Origin: QHWT01 sp963755695
GTDB lineage: Bacteria; Acidobacteriota; Vicinamibacteria; Vicinamibacterales; 2-12-FULL-66-21
Assembly: GCA_963755695.1 (NCBI GenBank)
Contig: CAVWLB010000001.1
Coordinates: 992,001-1,056,000 of the forward strand
DNA: 64,000 bases
Direction of reading: 5' to 3'
Numbering within the stretch: position 1 is the stretch's first letter; every line of letters starts with the position of its first letter. Made by a program: the position numbers and the translations under genes. Shown here in pieces: positions 1 through 11,053 of this stretch. Below the pieces are notes generated by a model. That model had not been told where the DNA came from. It did not search any database and saw only the letters and a program-made list of their open reading frames with translations.

Positions 1-1008
1 GATGAGCAGCACGAGCCCGACGACGACGCTCAGGATCGTCATCGATCGCAGGTCGCTGGTATTCACGTCGTAGATGCCGCGCTCGCCGGGCTCGACGAGC
101 AACCGCGGGACCGCGGTTCGCAATTGGTTGCCCGACGCCGATCGTTCCTCCTCGGAGATCGATTTCAGATACGAATCGAAGCCGGCTCGGGCCGTGTGCT
201 GAAAAACGCTCTCGAGATTCGCCTGGACCTGCGTTGCGGTCGTCCCCGGCTTGAGACGCCCCATTACCTGCAGCCACCAATACGTCGGTTGCGTCAGACG
301 TGGGCGGCCCCGAGAAGCGAAGGTATAAGGGTTCAATTGCTCATCCAGCGCCAGGGGCACCGAAATATCTGGCGGCTCGGCGACCGGCTGCTGCACGCCC
401 GTGAAGTCGGGCGAGATGACGCCGACAATGGTGACCGGGACGTTGTTGATTCGGACCACTTTTCCTACCGCGGCAGGATCGGTTCCGAACCGTGCGTGCC
501 AGTACTTCGAGCTGATGACGGCCACTGGCGGCGCGGTGGGGCGGTCGTCGTCGGGAAGGATGGTCCGCCCGATGCGGGCGGTCACGCCAAGCATCCGGTA
601 GTAGTTGCCCGTCGAGATGAAGGCGTTGGCGATCTCGGCGGACCCATCGACCACCACGTTGACGCGCCCGAAGGGTGCACAAGCCAACAGGTCGGACATG
701 GTTCTGTTGTCGGCGACGAACTGCCGGAACATGGGATACGAGAACGTCGATCGCATATTCTGTCCGGCATCGCGTTTCATGAACCCGTAGTCGCTCGAAT
801 CGGTGACCATGTCGTTCCGGCCCATATAGCGGAACCGCACCAGGGTGTCGGGATCCTTCACGGGAATCTTCGTCAGCAGCAACCCGTTGATGGCGCTGAA
901 GAGTGCCGTGTTGGCGCCGATCCCGAGCGCCAACGACACGATCACTACCGCGGTCCATCCTCTCGCGCGCAACAGCACTCGCACCGCATGACGCAGATCC
1001 TTCAGCAT
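1..1008 (-). CDS. MacB/FtsX-type ADOP permease, N-terminal part cut by the window edge
   Basis: An open frame of 336 codons runs from an ATG at 1008 to the first base of the window without a stop. The protein starts MLKDLRHAVRVLLRARGW and has a first membrane segment with VSLALGIGANTALFSAING, the hallmark start of acidobacterial ADOP (MacB_PCD/FtsX) permeases. A periplasmic MacB_PCD-like region follows (YYRMLGVTARIGRTI; VAVISSKYW; GRLKPGTT). The frame leaves the window as the second membrane segment begins (near residue 325), so roughly the last 450-500 residues are missing. No PadR-type N-terminal extension is present. The family is thought to form the membrane part of MacAB-like export or mechanotransmission systems; the substrate is unknown. 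Confidence 0.9.
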   Translation of the reverse strand, partial: MLKDLRHAVRVLLRARGWTAVVIVSLALGIGANTALFSAINGLLLTKIPVKDPDTLVRFRYMGRNDMVTDSSDYGFMKRDAGQNMRSTFSYPMFRQFVADNRTMSDLLACAPFGRVNVVVDGSAEIANAFISTGNYYRMLGVTARIGRTILPDDDRPTAPPVAVISSKYWHARFGTDPAAVGKVVRINNVPVTIVGVISPDFTGVQQPVAEPPDISVPLALDEQLNPYTFASRGRPRLTQPTYWWLQVMGRLKPGTTATQVQANLESVFQHTARAGFDSYLKSISEEERSASGNQLRTAVPRLLVEPGERGIYDVNTSDLRSMTILSVVVGLVLLI

Positions 1009-1101
1009 CGACCGGCCTCCGTCAGCCGCCGATCTTACCGCGAACTTGCGTTCGACCGTCGCGCTCCGGCATGGTTACTGGAGCCGTGAAAGGAAACCGT
1101 T

Positions 1102-1252
1102 GTGGAAAATCTGCGACTTGACCTCAGGTTTGCGCTTCGACCACTCGTCAAGCAGCGCGGGCGCCGAACTCGTCCCCGGCGCCCGGGTCAGCGACGGCTT
1201 CTTCCGAACGCTTCGAGTTCATCCGGCAGAGGCCTTCCGCAGGGAGGCCTAG
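1102..1252 (+). pseudogene. Decayed remnant of an ADOP permease
   Basis: The 1009-1322 gap between two divergent ADOP genes holds pieces of a third. From GTG at 1102 one frame reads VENLRLDLRFALRPL, like the first residues of an ADOP permease. A neighbouring frame then reads GARVSDGFFRTLRV, which matches the periplasmic ARVSxGFFRTLGV motif, directly followed by HPAEAFRREA and a stop at 1252. That last piece matches the family C-terminus (the downstream gene ends HVDPAEALRREV). Start, middle and end fragments are thus joined in 150 bases with most of the gene deleted and at least one frame change. The rest of the gap shows nothing recognisable. Confidence 0.6.
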
Positions 1253-1322
1253 TGGTCCAATCGGGAAATCCCTCGTAGCAAGCGAACAGGTGACGGCTTA
1301 CAACCGTCTAACTACAGGTCCT

Positions 1323-3794
<2,472 letters not shown>

Positions 3795-3894
3795 GAATTG
3801 GTGATTTGGTGATTCAGTAATTTCGTGATGTTGATTTGGGGATTGAGGTGAATTCACATCACTAAATCAATCACCAAATCACTGAATCACAACA
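3795..3894. repeat. AT-richer inverted array of GTGATTTG-like units between convergent stop codons
   Basis: The 100 bases between two convergent stops consist almost wholly of variants of GTGATTTG/GTGATTC on the left (TTGGTGATTTGGTGATTCAG, then ATTTCGTGATG) and their reverse complements on the right (AATCACCAAATCACTGAATC, then CATCACGAAAT). The array starts at the base after one stop codon and ends at the base before the other. It could fold into a long imperfect hairpin and may act as a bidirectional transcript end, but it lacks the GC stem plus T-run of a classical terminator. It is far more AT-rich than its surroundings. Confidence 0.75.
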
Positions 3895-4767
3895 TCACGA
3901 AATCTTTGCAAGGTACTTGAGGCTTTGCGGAATGTGTCCCCAGGGATCGGTGCTTTCGTCTTCGATGTAGTACAGCTTGGTCGCCGAATCCTTCGCGGCC
4001 TTCAGCACCGCCGGTATATCGACCTGGCCGCTGCCGACCGGGACGTCGTGGTCGGCCGGCGCGGTGGCCGTCCCCACCTTCACCTCGACACCCTTCTTCA
4101 GATCCTTCAGGTGCAGGCTCACGACCCGCGTCTTGTAGCGCTCGATGAGCTTCGCCGGATCCGCTCCGCCATCGAATGCATGAAACACGTCAACCTGGAA
4201 CCCGACGCGTTCGGGATCGGTATTAGCCGCCAGCGTGTCGAACAACGTGCCCTCGGTTGAGGGGACGAAGTCGTAGCCGTGACAGTGATAGCCGAAGCGC
4301 AGGCCTGCATCGGCGGCGGCCTTGCCAAAGGAGTTGAATGCGTCTGCGGCCTTGAGTGCGTCGTCGCGAGTGAACGCCTTGCCGTGGGGAATCCAGGGAC
4401 AGATCACCCAGGTTGCGCCGACCGCATTCACTTCGGCGAAGGCGCCTTTCAGGTCGTCGCGCAGCCGTTCGAATCCCATGTGCGCGGATTGACAGCGAAG
4501 TCCTGCCGCATCGAGCGCGGAACGCATTTCCTCGGTGGTGTGCTTCCAGAGGCCCGCGCCTTCGACCTCGCGAAGGCCGAGCGCCTGCACTTTCTTGAGC
4601 GTGCCCTGCAGATCCTTGGGCAGATACTCGCGCAGACTCCAGAGCTGAAGACCCAGAGGCCCGTTCAGCGAGCTGTGGATTTCCTCCTGCGGGGCGGCCC
4701 AGGCCGGAGCGGCGGTGGCGCCGATACCAACGGCAATTGTGGCCAGGAACTCTCGGCGAGACTGCAT
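3895..4767 (-). CDS. Sugar phosphate isomerase/epimerase family protein, Tat signal
   Basis: A 290-residue xylose-isomerase-like TIM-barrel protein. The N-terminus MQSRREFLATIAVGIGATAA has a twin-arginine motif (SRREFLA) and a hydrophobic stretch ending AWA, so export by the Tat route is predicted. Barrel motifs include GLQLWSLRE, a metal-ligand-type GYHCHGYDF near residue 165, VGFQVDVFH and VVSLHLKDL. ATG 4767 is chosen because AAGAGGTAG sits 5-7 bases upstream and it begins exactly at the Tat peptide; the same frame extends to 4797 without such support. It is the last gene of a three-gene operon with a GMC oxidoreductase and its small subunit. In such clusters these barrel proteins are associated with handling 3-keto sugars; the exact reaction is not readable here. 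Confidence 0.85.
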   Translation of the reverse strand: MQSRREFLATIAVGIGATAAPAWAAPQEEIHSSLNGPLGLQLWSLREYLPKDLQGTLKKVQALGLREVEGAGLWKHTTEEMRSALDAAGLRCQSAHMGFERLRDDLKGAFAEVNAVGATWVICPWIPHGKAFTRDDALKAADAFNSFGKAAADAGLRFGYHCHGYDFVPSTEGTLFDTLAANTDPERVGFQVDVFHAFDGGADPAKLIERYKTRVVSLHLKDLKKGVEVKVGTATAPADHDVPVGSGQVDIPAVLKAAKDSATKLYYIEDESTDPWGHIPQSLKYLAKIS

Positions 4768-4806
4768 CGATCTACCTCTTGTCAACTCGATCGGCAAGAC
4801 AATCGC

Positions 4807-5343
4807 TTACGTCGACACGTCGACGCCAACGAACTCCGCCAGATAGGTGTTGCCCTTGTACTCCATGTCCTTGTGAATGCCGATCTCGGAGGTGTAGTAC
4901 GCGTGCGCGACGCGGGATTTCAGCTCCGCGAAAAAGAGCTCCTCCGGCTTGTTCGGCGCCCGCTCGTTCTGCGCCATGCGCGTGAGGAGCGCGACGCGCT
5001 GGTCCGGCGAGGACTGCAGGAACGAGTTGCCGCTGCTCTCCTGCGACAGTTGCTCGACCAGCTTCAGTCCGTCGCGCCAGGTCGTCTTGTCCTTCTCTTC
5101 AAAGGCTTCCGCCAGCCGGGAATCGATGTAGGCGGCGACCTTCGCGGCGCGCGCGCCGGGCGAGTGCTCATCGGTCGGGATGATCATCTCGCTCAGTTCG
5201 TCGACCAGCGCGAATTCATCGGCGGTAAAGAACGCAGGACTGGCGACGCCCTGCGCGGCGAGCCGTTCAGCGACACCGAGCGAAGCGGCCACCGTCGCCG
5301 CCGCTCCGAGCTTGATGACATCGCGTCGGGTCAAATCATCCAT
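4807..5343 (-). CDS. Gluconate 2-dehydrogenase subunit 3 family protein, Tat signal
   Basis: A 178-residue protein of the Gluconate_2-dh3 family, the small escort subunit of GMC flavoprotein sugar dehydrogenases. The start MDDLTRRDVIKLGAAATVAA has a twin-arginine motif (TRRDVIKLG) and hydrophobic core. The body has the family signature FFTADEFALVDELSEMIIPT near residues 40-60. The start ATG shares one base with the stop of the upstream GMC gene (TAATG), implying translational coupling. The flavoprotein itself has no export signal, so this subunit probably carries the folded complex through Tat. A longer frame extends upstream within the GMC gene but has no coding character. Confidence 0.88.
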   Translation of the reverse strand: MDDLTRRDVIKLGAAATVAASLGVAERLAAQGVASPAFFTADEFALVDELSEMIIPTDEHSPGARAAKVAAYIDSRLAEAFEEKDKTTWRDGLKLVEQLSQESSGNSFLQSSPDQRVALLTRMAQNERAPNKPEELFFAELKSRVAHAYYTSEIGIHKDMEYKGNTYLAEFVGVDVST

Positions 5344-7139
5344 TACAGGTTTCCCTTCTGGAACTCGGATGCCAGATACTCGCACGACCGCCAGGCCAGC
5401 GCCATGATCGTCCACGTCGGGTTCTGACATGACGCGCTGACGTGGCTGCTGCCGTCGACGACGAACAGATTCTTGACGTCGTGCGACTGCTGGAACTGAT
5501 TCAGGACCGAGCTCTTCTTGTCGCCCCCCATCCGCGCCGTGCCGAGCTCGTGGATCGACCATCCTTCGGTGAGCAGTTTCTTGTCGACGCTGACAATCTC
5601 GAAGCCGGCGAGCTCGAACATCTCCTGCGCGGCCGCGGCCATGTCCTCGCACATCTTCTTTTCGTTGTCGCCGAACTTGTAATTGAAACGCAGAACCGGG
5701 ATCCCCCACTTGTCCTTCCGTGCGGGATCCAGATCGACCTGATTCTCGTATCGCGACAGGACCTCGCCGAAGGCGCCCATACTGATGTACGCCCCCGCGT
5801 AGTCACGCACCGTCTTCTTGTACGCCGCGCCAAAACCCGGCGTCTCGAGCGCGTTTCCGGGAAACATCTGCGTTCCCGCCCCTCCCTCGAATCCGTAGCC
5901 GCGAATGAAATTCGGGTTCTTGTCGGAAAGATTGCGGAACCGGGGCAGGTAGAACCCCCCGGGGCGCCCGTCGTCGAGCGTCCTCGGCGCGCCGATGCGA
6001 TCCTTCACCAACCCGGTAATGCCGGGTCCCATCACGTGCTCGCAGAAATTGTGCCCGACGTGGCCGCTCGAGTTGCCGATCCCGTTCGGATGCGCGCTGG
6101 ACTTCGACAACAGCATGAGGCGGGTGGACTCGAGCGTCGAGGCGGCCAGCACCACGACCTTGGCCTGTGCCTCATACGACCGGTTGGTTTCGGTGTCGAT
6201 GAACGATACCCCCCGGGCCTTTCCAGAGTCGTTGTCGACCAGGATCTCACGCACGGTGGCGTTGGTGCGGATCGTCAGGTTCCCGGTGTCCATCGCCGGA
6301 TAGATCAAGCCGGTCGGCGAATCGAACGCCGCGTGAATGTCGCACCCGCCGGCGCGCCGGCTGCACGCGCCGCGGCCGAAACAGCGGCTCCGATATTTGT
6401 TGTGCTTCAGGCCGTCGGTCGTGACCCCGGCGCGATACGGCGTCAACACGCGATTCATCTTCTTCAGCGAATTGCGCATCGACAGTTCCGCGCTGGTCAG
6501 CCTGGTCGGACGCTGGAAGATGCTGTCGGGCAGATACGGCAGGTTTTCCTTGACGCCCGAGATGCCCAGGTACTCATCGACCTTGTCGTAATAAGGCGCG
6601 ATGTCCTTGTAGGAAATCGGCCAGTCCTCGCCATATCCATCGTGGCTCTTCGCCTTGAAGTCGTAGTCGGAGAGCCGCAACGCCAAACGTCCCCAGATGT
6701 TGGTCTTGCCGCCAAGGCACCTGGCGCGGACCCACGCGTAGTTCGTGCCAGTGTAAGGATTCTCTTTTTCGTCGACGACGATGTTCTTCGAGTAGTCGGA
6801 GCCGCCCCATCCCTGGACGTAGGAATGGACGTGAGGGTACTTGGAGTCGGCAGCGTAGGGAGGCTGACGAACGGTGTACTCGTTGAGCGACAGCGCATGC
6901 CTGTCGGGCGGCATGTCGCCTCGTCTCGGGTGTTCGTACGGCCACTCGGTGGACTTGAGCTCCTTGCTGGTGTCGATCTTCTTACCCGCCTCGAGCAGCA
7001 GTACCTTCATGCCCTGCGAGGTCAGAACGTGCGCAGCCATTCCGCCGGCCGCCCCCGATCCGATCACGATCGCATCGTAGGTGCGCTTCAGGTCGACTTC
7101 GGGTTGGGCGTTCCCCTGGAGGAGTCGGATGAAGTTCAT
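5343..7139 (-). CDS. GMC family FAD-dependent oxidoreductase (sugar dehydrogenase type)
   Basis: A 598-residue flavoprotein. The ADP-binding motif IVIGSGAAGG (G27, G29, G32) follows a short N-terminal segment without signal peptide. The C-terminal GMC domain holds WSIHELGTARMGGD and VDGSSHVSASCQNPTWTIMA, covering the catalytic His/Asn region. A cysteine-rich stretch CFGRGACSRRAGGCD lies near residue 250, typical of the large subunit of gluconate or glucoside dehydrogenases. It is first in an operon with the Tat-signalled small subunit (one-base overlap) and a TIM-barrel isomerase. The expected activity is oxidation of a sugar or glycoside hydroxyl in the periplasm, with electrons leaving through a cytochrome or quinone; 3-keto-glycoside formation is inferred from context only. 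Confidence 0.88.
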   Translation of the reverse strand: MNFIRLLQGNAQPEVDLKRTYDAIVIGSGAAGGMAAHVLTSQGMKVLLLEAGKKIDTSKELKSTEWPYEHPRRGDMPPDRHALSLNEYTVRQPPYAADSKYPHVHSYVQGWGGSDYSKNIVVDEKENPYTGTNYAWVRARCLGGKTNIWGRLALRLSDYDFKAKSHDGYGEDWPISYKDIAPYYDKVDEYLGISGVKENLPYLPDSIFQRPTRLTSAELSMRNSLKKMNRVLTPYRAGVTTDGLKHNKYRSRCFGRGACSRRAGGCDIHAAFDSPTGLIYPAMDTGNLTIRTNATVREILVDNDSGKARGVSFIDTETNRSYEAQAKVVVLAASTLESTRLMLLSKSSAHPNGIGNSSGHVGHNFCEHVMGPGITGLVKDRIGAPRTLDDGRPGGFYLPRFRNLSDKNPNFIRGYGFEGGAGTQMFPGNALETPGFGAAYKKTVRDYAGAYISMGAFGEVLSRYENQVDLDPARKDKWGIPVLRFNYKFGDNEKKMCEDMAAAAQEMFELAGFEIVSVDKKLLTEGWSIHELGTARMGGDKKSSVLNQFQQSHDVKNLFVVDGSSHVSASCQNPTWTIMALAWRSCEYLASEFQKGNL

Positions 7140-7473
7140 AACGGCTGATTATGACCCCCGGTAACTGGCGGACGCAACGCCGCGGCGAGTATTTGTCCCG
7201 CTCGAGCGTCCTGCTCCGGAGGCTTTTGACCTCCGGTCCGCCCGCCGCAGGCGGGCGTGGCGAATGCTTCGAGCTGCAGCCTCCATGGCGCCCTTGCGCC
7301 CTCTTGCATTTCTTTTGCGTGAGTTCGTCTTCTCCGCACGGCGCCGAGAATCTCAACCAGTTCCAATAGCTGCTGCGTTCCCGCCTCCGCCGCCGCGCTC
7401 CGCGCGGCCAGGCGGTCATGGCTCAAGCTGGCTCAAGGCCCTGAGCCCTGAGTCATGAGCCGTTGTTTATCGA
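7140..7473. other. 334-bp gene-free gap: hairpins, a dispersed-repeat fragment and a gene-end inverted repeat
   Basis: Two minus-strand genes flank this gap. From the GMC side: a 7-bp stem CCGGAGG/CCTCCGG (about 7216-7236) and an 8-bp GC stem CGCCCGCC-GCA-GGCGGGCG (7239-7257). Then comes a stretch (7250-7340) homologous to the right half of the repeat element at 22674-22968, ending in the same TCTTCTCCGCAC. Finally an imperfect inverted repeat built from GGCTCA/TGAGCC units (7415-7461) stops 12 bases short of the esterase stop codon. No gene is supported; small open frames here have no coding character. Confidence 0.6.
7239..7340. repeat. Partial copy of a dispersed intergenic repeat
   Basis: Starting at the GC hairpin 7239-7257, this stretch aligns with 22888-22970: both read GGCGGGCG(C/T)GGCGAA, then a variable patch, then GCAG(T/C)CTCC, TGGCGCC, TTGCGCCCT, TGCGTGA and TCTTCTCCGCAC, followed by GGCGCCG. 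The spacing is kept apart from a short insertion of T/C-rich bases near 7303-7314. It is therefore a diverged half-copy of the element near 22.8 kb. Confidence 0.6.
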
Positions 7474-9075
7474 TCAGCTTTTCGGCTTGAACAGTTGATC
7501 GAGGAACAGATACCGATCGCGGTGTTGCTCCGGCTCGGCGCGTGTCTCGACGTCGATGTGTATGACCGTGACGGCATCGCCGCGATTTGCGGGAGTCCAG
7601 GGCGGTACGCCTGGGCCGTTCGGGTCTCCCGTCTTCACGAAGTTCGCGAAGTAGGTCTGGAAGGTTTCCGACACTTTGTAGTCGTCGGGCGTCCACGCAT
7701 ATACCTTGTTGGTGGCCAGGTTGCCCATCGCGTATTCGATGTCCGCGGAGTGTGCCGCTCCGCGCGCGGGCGGCGGCTGGCTCGAGGAGGCGGGGCTGCT
7801 CCCGTCCGTCGGCGCATTCATGGCCGGACGCGGTCGGGAATAGAAGTACCGGTAAACCGGCTTCTCGCCGGTCTTGCCGTGCAGGTCGGCCCACTTCCAC
7901 GTGCTGTACGCGATGAACCGATCGCTGGCGAGACTGGTGCCTGACGCGATCACCTCCTCAGCGGTTCCACCCGGATAGAGCTTCAGCACTTCGTCGGCGC
8001 GTTCGTCGTACAGCTTCTTGATCGCCTGAGCGTAATTTTCCGGAGTTGGTTCGGCCGTCGCCAGGATGCTGCGATAGCTGTTCTCTTCCGAGTTCCATCC
8101 AACGAGCAGCGGCACGTGGGCCTGTTCACCGGCCGCGAAGATGTCGGCGGGACGCTTCGGCAGGAAGTAGCCATCGATTGTGGTGGGGAAGCGCGGCGTA
8201 CCCGGTTTGGCCGTGGCCTCGAGCACTTGTTCCGCGGGCAGCGCGCGCAGCGCGGAAAGCGACGAGGCGCCGAGCGTGGATCCAAACTTCACCCCCGTCT
8301 GTTCTGCTTCCTCCAGAGGCACTGGACCGAGCGTCGGGTTGATCAGCGCGCCGCTCTCGCCGATCGCGCCGGCGATCAGCTTCTTCGACAGGGGAGAGGC
8401 CATCTGTGCGCTCACCGACGCGGAGCCTGCCGATTCTCCGGCGATGGTGACCTTGTTTGGATCGCCGCCGAACGCGGCGATGTTCTTGTGCACCCACTGC
8501 AGCGCCGCGGCCTGGTCCAGCAGTCCCTGGTTGCCGGACGCGTGATTCGGCGATTCTTTCGTCAGCTCGGGATGTGCGAAGAACCCGAATACGCCGAGCC
8601 GGTAGTTCACCGTCAGCGCCACGATGCCCTTGCGCGCCATCGACTCCCCGTCGTACCGCGGCTCCGAGCCGTCGCCCGCGACAAACCCGCCGCCATAGAA
8701 GTACACGAGGACCGGCCGTCGTTCGCTCTCTGAGGCCGCCGGCGTCCACACGTTCAGGTAGAGGCAGTCCTCGCTCACCCCGCTCGATCGGAACACCATG
8801 TCGTTGAATATGCGCCGCTGCATGCACTGCGCAGCGAACCTGGCTGCCGGGCGGACGTCCGTCCAGTCCTTGATCGGCTGCGGCGCCTTCCAGCGCAGCT
8901 CGCCGATCGGCGGCGCAGCAAACGGAATGCCCCTGAACACGTGAATCCCGCTTGGCTCGGTCGTGCCTTCGACGACGCCATTAGCGGTCTTCACTTTGTC
9001 GGCACCGAGAACTGGCAGAGCTGAGGCGAGGAGAACAGCGGCGGCAAGCAGACTTCTTCGGAGCATCGGTTTCAT
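7474..9075 (-). CDS. Secreted type-B carboxylesterase
   Basis: A 533-residue carboxylesterase/para-nitrobenzyl-esterase family protein. An N-terminal signal peptide (MKPMLRRSLLAAAVLLASAL, then PVLGA) predicts export. Family motifs in order: RGIPFAAPPIG, SEDCLYLNVW, the oxyanion YFYGGGF, nucleophile elbow GESAGSAS with Ser215, and the His motif GAAHSADIEYAMG near residue 440. The length is normal and the triad is intact. It is divergently transcribed from the ABC exporter genes. The substrate is unknown. A short disordered segment rich in Ser/Pro/Ala precedes the His motif. Confidence 0.9.
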   Translation of the reverse strand: MKPMLRRSLLAAAVLLASALPVLGADKVKTANGVVEGTTEPSGIHVFRGIPFAAPPIGELRWKAPQPIKDWTDVRPAARFAAQCMQRRIFNDMVFRSSGVSEDCLYLNVWTPAASESERRPVLVYFYGGGFVAGDGSEPRYDGESMARKGIVALTVNYRLGVFGFFAHPELTKESPNHASGNQGLLDQAAALQWVHKNIAAFGGDPNKVTIAGESAGSASVSAQMASPLSKKLIAGAIGESGALINPTLGPVPLEEAEQTGVKFGSTLGASSLSALRALPAEQVLEATAKPGTPRFPTTIDGYFLPKRPADIFAAGEQAHVPLLVGWNSEENSYRSILATAEPTPENYAQAIKKLYDERADEVLKLYPGGTAEEVIASGTSLASDRFIAYSTWKWADLHGKTGEKPVYRYFYSRPRPAMNAPTDGSSPASSSQPPPARGAAHSADIEYAMGNLATNKVYAWTPDDYKVSETFQTYFANFVKTGDPNGPGVPPWTPANRGDAVTVIHIDVETRAEPEQHRDRYLFLDQLFKPKS

Positions 9076-9147
9076 GTCGCATCCCCTGAACGTGAGGCCC
9101 TGAATCCTACCTTGTCCGAAGCTCTCGTGTCGCGTACGTTGTTGCCA

Positions 9148-10959
9148 ATGGAAGCGACTGCCCAGGGAAGGGGACGCGCCGGCCGGGTCACGCGAAACCT
9201 GAGGCTCGGGATGGAGCTCGCCTGGTCGGCCTCACCTCGATCGCTGATGCGTTACACGCTGCTCGGTATGCTCAGCGCCGCGATGCCGCCGCTCAGCGTG
9301 TATCTCGGGGCGGCCCTCGTCAACCGCATTGCCGAGGCGCGTCTGCACGCGCTTCAGATCCGCGACATCCTCCCGATCGTGTTCGGCCTGTGGCTCGTGA
9401 CCTCGGTGCAGCGGGCGATCGGCGCGTACATGGGTTACGGCCGCAACCTGTTCGTTCGCCGCGTGCAGTTGGAGGCGGAACGCCGGCTGCTCGAGCAGGC
9501 AGCGAAGGTCGACATCGGTCACTTCGACAACTCCAACTGGTACGATCGTCTCGCGCGTGCAAAGCGCGACGTCTCGTGGAGGCCTGGCGATCTCACGTGG
9601 TCGGTGCTCGGCCTGTCCGGAAGCATCGTGACCATCGTGCTGATGGCGACGCTGCTGGCCAGCCTGCACTACGTGCTCGTCGTCCTTGCTCTGCTGGCGG
9701 CGGTGCTGTCGCTGGCGATCGAGCGTCGGGTGACGGCGCGGTTGTACGAGTTCTTCTACAAGGAGACGCCGGAAGAACGGGAGCGCGAGTACGTGGGCGA
9801 TCTCCTCGCTCAGCCGCGCACGACCAAGGAGATTCGTGCCTACGTGCTGGCCGATTACCTGCTCGGCCGGCATCGCCGGCTGTCCGAGGATCTGTTCCGC
9901 CAACGCGAGGAGATGTATCGGTCGGCGACCCGGGTCTCGCTGCTCACCGGACTGGTGAGCGGCACCACCCTCGCGCTCGCCTACCTCTTCGTTGCGGTGC
10001 AAGGTGTTGCCGGGTCGATCAACCCGGGCGGGATCGTCCTGGTCATTGGCGCATTTACCTCGGTCGCCGCCACACTCGGCAACATTTCAAGTACCTTCGT
10101 GGCGGTCGACCAGCACACCACCTTTCTCGACGATTACTTTTCGTTCCTCGCCATCGAGCCGCTGGTGCCGGTTCCCGCCACGCCGCATCCTGCGCTCAAT
10201 TGGCACATCGACGACATCGAGTTCGATCGCGTCACGTTCAGCTATCCTGGCGGGACTGAACCGGCGGTCGAGGATCTGAGCCTGCACATCCGCAACGGTG
10301 AGCTGATCGCTCTCGTCGGCGAGAACGGGGCAGGGAAGAGCACGCTGGTCAAGCTGCTCTTGCGGTTCTACGATGCCGATCGCGGTTCGGTGCGGGTCGG
10401 CGGGGTGGACGTCAAGGACCTCCATCCTGAAACCCTGCGCGATCGAATCGGCGTGCTGTTCCAGGACTACGCGAGCTACGAGTTGTCGGTCCGCGAGAAC
10501 GTCGTCATGGGACGCCCTGGCGGCAAGATCGACGATGAGCGGGTGATGGAAGCGCTGCACGATGCACGCAGCGAGTGGCTGCTGAAAAAGATGCCGAAGG
10601 GACTCGATTCGAAGGTTGGCCGGCTCTTCGAAGGCGGCCATGATTTGTCGGGCGGCGAGTGGCAGCGGCTGGCGCTCGCCCGGATCATGTATCGCGATGC
10701 GGATATCTGGATTCTCGATGAGCCGACTTCGTCACTCGATCCTGAAGCGGAGGCGGGCATCTTCGCCGAATTGAAGGACAACCTGCGCGGCCGGATCGGA
10801 ATCGTCATCTCGCACCGGTTCTCGACCGTCCGCATCGCCGATCGCATTGCCGTTGTCGCCGACGGCCGCATCGTCGAACTGGGGACGCACGACGAGCTGC
10901 TGCTGGCCGGCAGGCGCTACGCGCAGCTGTTCGAGCTGCAGGCGGCAGGCTACCGGTGA
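9148..10959 (+). CDS. ABC exporter half-transporter (fused membrane and ATPase domains), first of three
   Basis: About 603 residues: an N-terminal six-helix membrane domain (residues 20-310) followed by an ATPase domain. Walker A is GENGAGKST, the Q loop FQDY, signature LSGGEWQRLALAR, Walker B IWILDEPTSSLD and the switch SHRFSTVR, so the ATPase looks complete. The ATG at 9148 is chosen; a TTG 36 bases upstream is also possible and neither has a good ribosome site. Two further exporters follow downstream, the gap here being about 95 bases. The style (no peptidase domain, SGGEWQR signature) resembles exporters of peptides or small hydrophobic molecules, but no precursor peptide gene is seen nearby. 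Confidence 0.9.
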   Translation: MEATAQGRGRAGRVTRNLRLGMELAWSASPRSLMRYTLLGMLSAAMPPLSVYLGAALVNRIAEARLHALQIRDILPIVFGLWLVTSVQRAIGAYMGYGRNLFVRRVQLEAERRLLEQAAKVDIGHFDNSNWYDRLARAKRDVSWRPGDLTWSVLGLSGSIVTIVLMATLLASLHYVLVVLALLAAVLSLAIERRVTARLYEFFYKETPEEREREYVGDLLAQPRTTKEIRAYVLADYLLGRHRRLSEDLFRQREEMYRSATRVSLLTGLVSGTTLALAYLFVAVQGVAGSINPGGIVLVIGAFTSVAATLGNISSTFVAVDQHTTFLDDYFSFLAIEPLVPVPATPHPALNWHIDDIEFDRVTFSYPGGTEPAVEDLSLHIRNGELIALVGENGAGKSTLVKLLLRFYDADRGSVRVGGVDVKDLHPETLRDRIGVLFQDYASYELSVRENVVMGRPGGKIDDERVMEALHDARSEWLLKKMPKGLDSKVGRLFEGGHDLSGGEWQRLALARIMYRDADIWILDEPTSSLDPEAEAGIFAELKDNLRGRIGIVISHRFSTVRIADRIAVVADGRIVELGTHDELLLAGRRYAQLFELQAAGYR

Positions 10960-11053
10960 CGCCCAGGCACACCAGGCCGACGGCCTTCGTTCTTTTGCCA
11001 GCGACCGCGGCGGCCAACGGTTACGGGTATTCTGTCGACGTCGAGGGATGAAG

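Noticed and set aside
3795..3894. Classical rho-independent terminator
   Set aside because: There is no GC-rich stem followed by a T-run; the structure is a long imperfect AT-rich inverted repeat.
5442..7148. Open frame of 568 codons on the plus strand opposite the GMC gene
   Set aside because: Antisense shadow of the GMC oxidoreductase, which has the FAD and GMC motifs.
9076..9147. Peptide precursor gene for the ABC exporters
   Set aside because: No frame with ribosome site or leader-like sequence was found here or in the 95-base gap after the first exporter.
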